NCBI GenBank assembly: GCA_900466875.1
Contig: UBNQ01000023.1
Location: 372,001-436,000, forward strand
Source: Hyphomicrobiales bacterium
Lineage (GTDB): Bacteria; Pseudomonadota; Alphaproteobacteria; Rhizobiales; Rhizobiaceae
Direction of reading: 5' to 3'
DNA length: 64,000 nucleotides
Under the pieces are notes generated by a model, which saw only the letters and a list, made by a program, of their open reading frames with translations, was not told the DNA's origin and ran no database searches. Within the stretch, counting starts at the first letter, position 1. The number at the start of each line of letters is the position of its first letter. Both the position numbers and the translations under genes were made by a program. Positions 57,869-64,000 of this stretch are shown here, one piece after another.

Positions 57869-58096
57869 ATGTCAATTCATATGAATGGGCTCCGCGAGGG
57901 GCATTCCGTCGAGAACGTCGCGTATATACGCCAGATGCTGGGTGAGTTGCGGCAGGTCGCATTCGGCGAGGGGGCCGACATGCTCTGTTATCTCATCGAG
58001 ATGGCCTATGTGGAGGCCGGTGACATCCAATCCGGCCGGCGCCCGTGCTCATCCGTCCAGCGCAATGGAAACAAACCCGCCGGGATGGCGGTATAG
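57869..58096 (+). CDS. Small protein of unknown function overlapping the dprA 3' end
   Basis: The 75-residue frame begins MSIHMNGLREGHSVENVAYI and continues with a helical, protein-like part (MLGELRQVAFGEGADMLCYLIEMAYVEAGDI). GGGGTGGGG stands just before ATG 57869. The last 48 bases overlap the end of dprA on the other strand. I recall similar small proteins in rhizobia but know no function. The Ser/Arg-rich C-terminus may be forced by the overlap. Confidence 0.6.
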   Translation: MSIHMNGLREGHSVENVAYIRQMLGELRQVAFGEGADMLCYLIEMAYVEAGDIQSGRRPCSSVQRNGNKPAGMAV

Positions 58097-59194
58097 GCGT
58101 CCGGCGAGATCCAGTTCGAGCAGCACGAGATAGACAGACGAAGCGGGCAGGCCCGTATGACGGATGATGTCATCGATTTCCGTCGGCGTCGGGCCGAGCG
58201 CGGAGACGATCGCATGGCGGTCATCGTCATCCGGCGGCAGCATCGTGCCCGTCTGCTTGTCCGGCTCCTCGACCACCGGCGGCTCAAACAGATCGAGCTG
58301 CGACAAGGGCGCAAGGGCTTCGAGCACGTCCTCCGGTCCTGTGGTTACGACGGCACCCTGCTTGAGCAGCGCGTTGGTTCCGTGGCAGCGCGGATCGAGC
58401 GGAGAGCCCGGCACTGCAAAGACGATTCGACCGAAATCGCCGGCCATCCGCGCGGTGATCAGCGAGCCGGACTTTTCCGCCGCCTCGACCACGACGACGC
58501 CGAGTGAAATGCCGGCGATCAGCCGGTTGCGACGGGGAAAGTCCCGTGCGCGTGGTTCCCAGCCGAACGGCATCTCGCTGATGGCTATTCCTGCGCCATT
58601 GGTGATTTCTTCCAGCAGTCCGAGATTTTCGGGCGGGTAGGGCCGGTCAAGCCCTCCTGCGAGAACTGCGATCGTGCCGGTCTCGACACTGGCCCGGTGG
58701 GCTGCGGTATCGATCCCGCGTGCAAGCCCCGAGGTAATGACATAGCCGTTCAGGCCGCAGCGCCGGGCGATCATCGCTGCGAACTTGGCGCCGACGACGG
58801 AAGCATTGCGCGAGCCGACGATGCCGACCGATGGACGTGTGGCGCTTTCGCGATTGCCCTTGATGGCCACCAGTGGCGGCGCACCATCTATATGTCTGAG
58901 CGCGGGGGGATAGTCCGGTTCGCCGATGCCGACGAAGGAGGCGCCATGCCTGTGGGCGGCTTCAAGCTCGCGCTCGGCATCCTGAATGCTGGCAATGCGC
59001 AGGGAGCGCGTGGCACCGCCGCGTTGCGACAGTTCCGGCAGCATGGCCAGCGCATTTTCCGCCGAGCCGCAATGGTTGATGAGATGCCGGAAAGTGGCCG
59101 GGCCGACATTGTCGGAGCGGATCAGCCTCAGCCAGGCGATCCTCTGCTTCTCCGTCAGCGCAATTCCCGATCTTCCTGCACTGCCGTCGGGCAT
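58049..59194 (-). CDS. dprA: DNA processing protein DprA
   Basis: The 381-residue protein has an N-terminal SAM-like part (RIAWLRLIRSDNVGPATFRHLI), the Rossmann core with VGIVGSRNASVVG, TSGLARGIDTAAHRA and AVLAGGLDRPYPPEN, and a C-terminal winged helix (PTEIDDIIRHTGLPASSVYLVLLELDLAG). DprA loads RecA on incoming single-stranded DNA during transformation or recombination. It lies upstream of topA's region and downstream of plsY, a common rhizobial order. Confidence 0.94.
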   Translation of the reverse strand: MPDGSAGRSGIALTEKQRIAWLRLIRSDNVGPATFRHLINHCGSAENALAMLPELSQRGGATRSLRIASIQDAERELEAAHRHGASFVGIGEPDYPPALRHIDGAPPLVAIKGNRESATRPSVGIVGSRNASVVGAKFAAMIARRCGLNGYVITSGLARGIDTAAHRASVETGTIAVLAGGLDRPYPPENLGLLEEITNGAGIAISEMPFGWEPRARDFPRRNRLIAGISLGVVVVEAAEKSGSLITARMAGDFGRIVFAVPGSPLDPRCHGTNALLKQGAVVTTGPEDVLEALAPLSQLDLFEPPVVEEPDKQTGTMLPPDDDDRHAIVSALGPTPTEIDDIIRHTGLPASSVYLVLLELDLAGRLYRHPGGFVSIALDG

Positions 59195-59225
59195 GGATGG
59201 CCTCTTTGGGTCCCCTTGGGGGAAG

Positions 59226-59843
59226 TTATCCCTTTGAGCCGATCTTGCTTTCGGTGCCGGCGATCAACCGCTCGATATTGCTCTTGTGCTTGACCCAGGA
59301 GATCACGGTCATGATTGCCATGACGACTGCAATCTTAGGCTCCTGTATGAACCACAGCACAACCGGAATGACAAGGGTCGCAACCAGCGCCGCGAGCGAC
59401 GAATATTTGCTGAGCTTGGCGATTGTCAGCCAGACGACGGCGAAGACGAGCACCATCCACGGCGCAACGCCGAGAAGGGTGCCGATATAGGTAGCAACGC
59501 CCTTGCCGCCCTTGAAGCCGAGCCAGATTGGATAGAGATGGCCGAGGAATGCGGCAAAGCCCGCCAGAAGTCCTGCTTCCGAACCGAAGAAGTGCCAGCC
59601 GATGACGGCCGCAACCGTAGCCTTCAGCGCATCAAGCAGAAGCGTCGCGGCTGCAAGTTTCTTGTTGCCGGTGCGCAGTACATTGGTCGCGCCGATATTG
59701 CCCGAGCCGATGGAGCGGATATCGCCAAGCCCTGCTGCGCGGGTGAGAAGCAGGCCGAACGGGATCGATCCGAGCAGATAGCCCAGAACCAGCGCACCGG
59801 CTGCGATCGGCAGGGTGATCTGCCAGTTGAAAAGTTCGCTCAC
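59226..59843 (-). CDS. plsY: Acyl-phosphate glycerol-3-phosphate acyltransferase PlsY
   Basis: The 205-residue inner-membrane enzyme makes lysophosphatidic acid from acyl-phosphate. Conserved motifs are [24 protein letters not shown], and [21 protein letters not shown]. About five helices are seen. GTG 59843 is preferred; it overlaps the pyrC stop by GTGA, and the ten additional residues of an upstream ATG start have no family support. Confidence 0.93.
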   Translation of the reverse strand: MSELFNWQITLPIAAGALVLGYLLGSIPFGLLLTRAAGLGDIRSIGSGNIGATNVLRTGNKKLAAATLLLDALKATVAAVIGWHFFGSEAGLLAGFAAFLGHLYPIWLGFKGGKGVATYIGTLLGVAPWMVLVFAVVWLTIAKLSKYSSLAALVATLVIPVVLWFIQEPKIAVVMAIMTVISWVKHKSNIERLIAGTESKIGSKG

Positions 59844-61141
59844 ACCCAGTCCCTCCCGATCGCGTGCACGCATTTCCCCGCCACATAGGTGGCAACCGCG
59901 CGCCCCGAAAAACGGGCGTCGTCGAACGGCGTGTTTTTCGAGCGCGAGATGATCGCGTCCTTGGAGACGATCCAGGGATCGTCGAGATCGATCAGCGTGA
60001 TGTCGGCCTTTGCGCCTACTTTCAACGTGCCGGCGTCGAGACCGAAAATCTGTGCCGGACGTGTCGACATGGCGTCGATCAGCCGCATCAGCGGTACGCG
60101 TCCGTCGTGATGCAGGCGAAGGGCGGCCGACAGCATGGTCTCCAGCCCGATCGCGCCATCGGCAGCATCGGCAAACGGCAGGCGCTTGGTGTCGACATCC
60201 TGGGGATCGTGCGACGAAACGATGATGTCGATATCGCCCGCAGCCAGAGCATCGGCCATGGAGACGCGGTCGTCTTCGGTGCGAAGCGGCGGCGAGAGCT
60301 TGAAGAAGGTGCGGTATTCGCCGATGTCGTTTTCGTTGAGCGACAGGTGGTTGATCGAAATGCCGCAGGTGACGTTGGCGCCACGGCCGCGGGCGACCTT
60401 CATCGCCTCGACCGATTCCGGCACGGAAATCTTGGCCGCATGGTATTTGGCCTTGGTGAGGGCCGCGATCCGCAGATCCCGCTCCAGCGGAATGATTTCG
60501 GCTTCCTTCGGTACGCCGGAAAGGCCGAGCCAGCTGGCAAACAGTCCCTCGTTCATCACACCGTTGCCGAGATATTTTTCACGCAGTTCAAGCGAGATGA
60601 CGGCATCGAATTCGCGGGCATAGGTCATCGCGCGGCGCAGCAGCAGCGAATCGGACAGCGCATGCCGGCCATTGGTGAAGGCGACGGCGCCGGCTTGCTG
60701 CAGCAGGCCGAATTCGGTCATTTCGCGGCCTTCAAGCCCTCTGGTCAGGGCGGCTGCGGCATGAACGTTGACGAGCGCCTTGTCGCGGGCCGTCTTGTGG
60801 ACGAATTCGACGAGTGCGATGTCGTCGATGACCGGATCTGTCTCCGGCATCATGATGAAGGAGGTCACGCCGCCTGCCGCCGCGGCGCGGCTGGCCGACT
60901 CGATCGTTTCGGTATGCTCGGCACCCGGTTCGCCGACATAGACGCGGGCATCGACTAGGCCGGGAGTGGCAACGAGGCCCTGGCAATCGCGGACGCTTGA
61001 ACCATGCGGTACGCCCTGGTTCAATGCGTCTTTGCCGCAGGCAAGGATATGTCCGTCTTCGCCGATGATGATCGTGCCGGTCTCGTCGAGATTGCGCGAC
61101 GGATCGAGGATGCGGACATTTCTGAGAACGGTGGATTTCAA
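59840..61141 (-). CDS. pyrC: Non-catalytic dihydroorotase homologue (PyrC', PyrX type)
   Basis: The 433-residue protein has the amidohydrolase fold of class I dihydroorotase ([19 protein letters not shown] near residue 60), but the metal-binding HxH is replaced by RVY. The later His sites are lost as well: ISLELREKY where a His is usual, ISINHLSL with Asn for the first His, and SSHDPQ for the usual DHAPH. It should not be an active dihydroorotase. In Pseudomonas such PyrC' proteins are structural partners of aspartate transcarbamoylase. The start overlaps the pyrB stop by ATGA. Confidence 0.88.
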   Translation of the reverse strand: MKSTVLRNVRILDPSRNLDETGTIIIGEDGHILACGKDALNQGVPHGSSVRDCQGLVATPGLVDARVYVGEPGAEHTETIESASRAAAAGGVTSFIMMPETDPVIDDIALVEFVHKTARDKALVNVHAAAALTRGLEGREMTEFGLLQQAGAVAFTNGRHALSDSLLLRRAMTYAREFDAVISLELREKYLGNGVMNEGLFASWLGLSGVPKEAEIIPLERDLRIAALTKAKYHAAKISVPESVEAMKVARGRGANVTCGISINHLSLNENDIGEYRTFFKLSPPLRTEDDRVSMADALAAGDIDIIVSSHDPQDVDTKRLPFADAADGAIGLETMLSAALRLHHDGRVPLMRLIDAMSTRPAQIFGLDAGTLKVGAKADITLIDLDDPWIVSKDAIISRSKNTPFDDARFSGRAVATYVAGKCVHAIGRDWV

Positions 61142-62076
61142 GCGCGTTCTCCCTGGTTGGAGGTAAGCAGCGTCTCCATCACCGCCATGCGGACAGCGAC
61201 CCCCATTTCAACCTGCTGTTCGATCACGCTCTGCGGACCGTCGGCGACTTCGGAAGAGATCTCGACCCCGCGGTTCATCGGGCCTGGATGCATGACGAGC
61301 GCATCGTCCTTGGCGGCTTTCAGTTTTTCGGCATCGAGCCCGTAGAAGTGGAAATATTCCCGCACCGACGGCACGAAAGAACCGGCCATGCGCTCGCGCT
61401 GCAGGCGCAGCATCATCACGACATCGGCGTTCCTCAGGCCTTCTTCCATCGAGTGGAAGACTTCCACGCTCATGTCGCGGATGCCCGAGGGAAGGAGGGT
61501 GGAAGGGGCTACCACGCGAACGCGGGCACCCATTGCATTGAGAAGGATTATGTTCGAGCGGGCAACGCGCGAGTGCAGGACATCACCGCAGATCGCCACC
61601 GTGATACCTGTCAGCGTGCCTTTGGCGCGGCGGATGGTCAGTGCGTCGAGGAGTGCTTGAGTCGGATGTTCGTGTTGGCCGTCACCGGCATTGACCACCG
61701 AGCAGGCGACCTTCTGAGCCAGAAGCGCGGCGGCACCGGCGGAGGAATGGCGAAGCACCAGTACATCCGGGCGCATGGCGTTGAGCGTCATCGCCGTATC
61801 GATCAGCGTTTCGCCCTTCTTCACCGAGGAATTGCCGACCGACATGTTCATCACGTCCGCGCCGAGCCGTTTTCCGGCGAGCTCGAAGGACGACTGCGTG
61901 CGCGTCGAGGCTTCGAAGAAGAGGTTGATCTGGGTAAGGCCGCGTAAGGTGGACGTCTTTTTCTCCCGCTGCCGGGATATCTTCACGGCCTCGTCGGCTT
62001 TGTCGAGAAGATAGGTGATGTCCTGTTCTTTGAGACCCTTGATGCCGAGGAGGTGGCGATGAGGGAAGAAGACCAT
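61138..62076 (-). CDS. pyrB: Aspartate carbamoyltransferase catalytic subunit
   Basis: The 312-residue enzyme makes carbamoyl-aspartate, the first committed pyrimidine step. The carbamoyl-phosphate loop is [15 protein letters not shown] (near 52-66), with [16 protein letters not shown] and [12 protein letters not shown] further on. ATG 62076 starts [19 protein letters not shown] is about ten bases upstream, and the longer frame adds 19 residues without support. It is coupled to the inactive PyrC', with which it probably forms one complex. Confidence 0.95.
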   Translation of the reverse strand: MVFFPHRHLLGIKGLKEQDITYLLDKADEAVKISRQREKKTSTLRGLTQINLFFEASTRTQSSFELAGKRLGADVMNMSVGNSSVKKGETLIDTAMTLNAMRPDVLVLRHSSAGAAALLAQKVACSVVNAGDGQHEHPTQALLDALTIRRAKGTLTGITVAICGDVLHSRVARSNIILLNAMGARVRVVAPSTLLPSGIRDMSVEVFHSMEEGLRNADVVMMLRLQRERMAGSFVPSVREYFHFYGLDAEKLKAAKDDALVMHPGPMNRGVEISSEVADGPQSVIEQQVEMGVAVRMAVMETLLTSNQGERA

Positions 62077-62150
62077 TGGGCATGTCTCCGCTTGCGTTCG
62101 GCGGTCTATAAGGTTTGGGGGGGCTGGCTGCAAGCGGGAGCGGAAGTTAT

Positions 62151-62465
62151 CTACGGCTTGTTGGTGATGATCGCCTGATAATCGCGGCCGCGATAGAAGA
62201 TGTTGATGACTTCGACCACATCCTCCTTAACGCGATAAAGAATAACGGCCTTGCCTTCAAAAGGTACGATACGCAGATCCGGCCCTAGGTCTGAGCGTAT
62301 CGTAGCACCGAAAGGCGCGTCACCTATTTTCTCGCATCGGTCGACTAGCCGGTCGGTGAATTTCTGCGCGGTTGGAAAATGCTGGCTTGCCTCCAGCACA
62401 TAAAGAAAAATCGCATCGATATCGTCCAGCGCATCCGGCCTGTAGGTTACCGGAATGGGTTGCAT
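62151..62465 (-). CDS. ParE/RelE-type toxin
   Basis: The 104-residue protein has the plasmid-stabilisation/ParE fold: [48 protein letters not shown], and [17 protein letters not shown] near the end. Its target could be DNA gyrase, as for ParE, or mRNA. It starts six bases after the antitoxin gene on the minus strand, so the two are one operon. Confidence 0.85.
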   Translation of the reverse strand: MQPIPVTYRPDALDDIDAIFLYVLEASQHFPTAQKFTDRLVDRCEKIGDAPFGATIRSDLGPDLRIVPFEGKAVILYRVKEDVVEVINIFYRGRDYQAIITNKP

Positions 62466-62471
62466 GAAATC

Positions 62472-62738
62472 TCAGCCTCTGTGCTGACCGTATAACCGGT
62501 TGAGATGGGTGCGAATTTCTGCGCTGTTCAGGCTTGGTCGCGGATCGTCGAGGGACTTTCGCACGCGCTGGCGTACGGCATCAATACGTCGCTCATTCTC
62601 GCTCTCGGCATCCAGCAGTGCATCGACCGCGGCAAGCATGGCATCGTCTGTTGACGCGTACTGGCCAGCCTCGACGCGGCGTTTGATCGCATCGATCGCC
62701 TTTTCCGGCAGCGTAATGGTAAATGTGCGGGCGTTCAT
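62472..62738 (-). CDS. ParD-type antitoxin
   Basis: The 88-residue protein begins with a ribbon-helix-helix (TFTITLPEKAIDAIKRRVEAGQYASTDDAMLAAVDALLD) typical of ParD/CopG antitoxins; the charged C-terminal part would bind the toxin. ATG 62738 is preceded by GGAA. A much longer open frame runs upstream, but it is antisense to the acyl-CoA dehydrogenase gene and is not real. Confidence 0.86.
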   Translation of the reverse strand: MNARTFTITLPEKAIDAIKRRVEAGQYASTDDAMLAAVDALLDAESENERRIDAVRQRVRKSLDDPRPSLNSAEIRTHLNRLYGQHRG

Positions 62739-62894
62739 CGGATTGTTTCCGTGTGGATTTCGCGAATCTATAATGGCGCTGACGTTTAGGCAAATGCTGC
62801 GTGTAAATAGGATTGCTTTCGCCTTTTGTTGAGAAGCCCAATTTAGGGTCGTGCGCCCGTTTCCACTCCCGTTAACTTCCGCTAGAAGCGGAGC

Positions 62895-64000
62895 ATGAAC
62901 GAGTTGACCCGCGCCGAAGAAAAATTTGCCGAATTGAACCAGCCCGCGCCCTGGTCCGGCATCAATGCCTACCGCTCCGATCCCTTGCTGGTTGATCTGA
63001 CGAGCGGTCTCAATCGCACGATCCGGGAAGAATACGACCAGCTTGGCCGTTACGTGACTTCGCCTGAAGCGCAGGAACTTGCGCGCATGGCGAACGAAAA
63101 CCCGCCGAAGTTGAAGACCCATGGTCCGCGCGGCGAGCGTCAGGATGTCACGGAATTCCATCCGGCCTGGCACGCACTGATGCGCCGATCGATGCAGACC
63201 GGCCTGCATTCCTCGATCTGGGAAAATATTCCGGAAGCAAAAGGCAGCGACCACAAGGCCCGCGCCACGCGCTTTTATCTCACCGCGCAGCTTGAAAGCG
63301 GACATCTGTGCCCGCTGACGATGACCAGTGCTTCCGTTGCGGCCCTCATGGCGTCGCCGCGGGTGCAGAAGGAATGGGCGCCGAAAATCCTGTCGCGCAA
63401 ATACGATTCGACCAATCGGCCGGCGATGCAGAAGTCGGCGGTGACACTCGGCATGGGCATGACCGAAAAGCAGGGTGGCACCGATGTCCGTGCCAACCGC
63501 TCGACGGCTGATCGGGTAGGTGAGGGCATCTATCGCCTCAACGGCCACAAGTGGTTCATGTCCGCGCCGATGAGCGACGGTTTCGTGATGCTGGCGAAGA
63601 CGAAGGAAGATATCAGCTGTTTCCTCGTTCCACGGCTGCTGGAGGACGGTTCTGCCAACGGCCTGCAGTTCCAGCGCCTGAAGGACAAGATCGGTAACCG
63701 CTCTAATGCGTCCGCCGAAGTCGAGTTCTCCGATGCCTTCGGTTATCTCCTCGGTGATCCGGGCGCCGGCATCCGCACCATTCTCGACATGGTGACGTTG
63801 ACGCGACTCGATTGCGCTGTCGCCTCCGCTGGCATGATGCGCGCCTCGCTGGCCGAAGCGGTGCATTTTACCCGCGGCCGCAACGTGTTCGGCAGAAACC
63901 TGGTAGACCAGCCGCTGATGACGCGCGTTCTGGCCGATATGGCGCTGGACGTCGCAGCCGCGACCGCGCTCGGTTTCCGCCTCGCAGACGCTTTCGATCG
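62895..64000 (+). CDS. aidB: AidB-like acyl-CoA dehydrogenase (cut by right window edge)
   Basis: The first 368 residues of an acyl-CoA dehydrogenase-fold flavoprotein run to the window end without a stop. It begins NELTRAEEKFAELNQPAPWSGINAYRSDP and shows GMGMTEKQGGTDVRANRS and NGHKWFMSAPMSDGFVMLAK, the flavin-binding stretch of AidB and its relatives. AidB binds DNA and protects against alkylation in E. coli. GGAG at 62890-62893 directly precedes the ATG. The gene is not linked in strand to the toxin-antitoxin pair. Confidence 0.88.
   Translation, partial: MNELTRAEEKFAELNQPAPWSGINAYRSDPLLVDLTSGLNRTIREEYDQLGRYVTSPEAQELARMANENPPKLKTHGPRGERQDVTEFHPAWHALMRRSMQTGLHSSIWENIPEAKGSDHKARATRFYLTAQLESGHLCPLTMTSASVAALMASPRVQKEWAPKILSRKYDSTNRPAMQKSAVTLGMGMTEKQGGTDVRANRSTADRVGEGIYRLNGHKWFMSAPMSDGFVMLAKTKEDISCFLVPRLLEDGSANGLQFQRLKDKIGNRSNASAEVEFSDAFGYLLGDPGAGIRTILDMVTLTRLDCAVASAGMMRASLAEAVHFTRGRNVFGRNLVDQPLMTRVLADMALDVAAATALGFRLADAFD

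Noticed and set aside
62472..63866. A 464-codon open frame on the minus strand ending in the ParD antitoxin
   Set aside because: Most of it is antisense to the AidB-like acyl-CoA dehydrogenase, which has clear family motifs. Only the last 88 codons are a real gene.

Overview
The window is a stretch of an alphaproteobacterial chromosome, most likely from the family Rhizobiaceae (Rhizobium, Agrobacterium or Neorhizobium type). The evidence is a GC-rich sequence, a full nuoA-N operon followed by birA, rnj, mce, proS, lolCD and dnaE1, a divK-pleD pair next to rpmG, PssD/PssE-type exopolysaccharide glycosyltransferases, an intergenic repeat typical of rhizobia, and an alphaproteobacterial LexA box (GAAC-N7-GAAC) in front of dinB. 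The species cannot be fixed from the sequence alone.

Layout. Positions 1-9,200 hold a surface polysaccharide region: the end of a PrsD-like type I secretion ABC transporter, a split PssD/PssE glycosyltransferase, the four dTDP-L-rhamnose genes rfbCBDA, a Wzx-type flippase, a family 4 glycosyltransferase and an FkbM-type methyltransferase. Positions 9,200-12,990 hold an SGNH-hydrolase-like gene with a small proline-rich partner, a small exported protein, tRNA-Val and two near-identical tRNA-Asp genes, then a long stretch without recognisable genes. Positions 12,987-28,634 are the 14-gene complex I operon. It carries extra small genes: a coiled-coil protein between nuoE and nuoF, a two-helix membrane protein between nuoH and nuoI, and possibly a 27-codon reading frame after nuoD. 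NuoE has a long C-terminal extension.

Positions 28,637-41,779 carry birA, RNase J, a small lipoprotein, methylmalonyl-CoA epimerase, a DUF1467 protein, proS, lolC/lolD, a YafQ/RelB-type toxin-antitoxin pair, a GC-rich stretch full of inverted repeats, a 28-residue membrane peptide with LexA-like operators in its promoter, and the replicative polymerase gene dnaE1. Positions 41,800-50,200 carry a membrane diguanylate cyclase, an L,D-transpeptidase, dinB with a perfect LexA box, a HAD hydrolase, a DUF3572 protein, divK-pleD (cell cycle and cyclic-di-GMP), a probable small RNA with its own terminator, and rpmG. Positions 50,268-62,076 are mostly on the minus strand: an MFS transporter, a NUDIX hydrolase, a DUF983 protein, RNase R, topoisomerase I, DprA, PlsY, and a pyrB-pyrC' pair in which the dihydroorotase homologue has lost its metal ligands. 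The right end has a ParDE-type toxin-antitoxin pair and the start of an AidB-like acyl-CoA dehydrogenase.

The most interesting candidate is the 28-residue membrane peptide at 38062-38148. It has a strong ribosome binding site, and three LexA-like half-perfect boxes cover its promoter. This is the design expected of an SOS-induced membrane peptide, comparable in concept to the Caulobacter division inhibitor SidA. Other points worth attention are the structured stretch at 37595-37890, the accessory small genes in the nuo operon, the non-catalytic PyrC, and the small RNA between pleD and rpmG.
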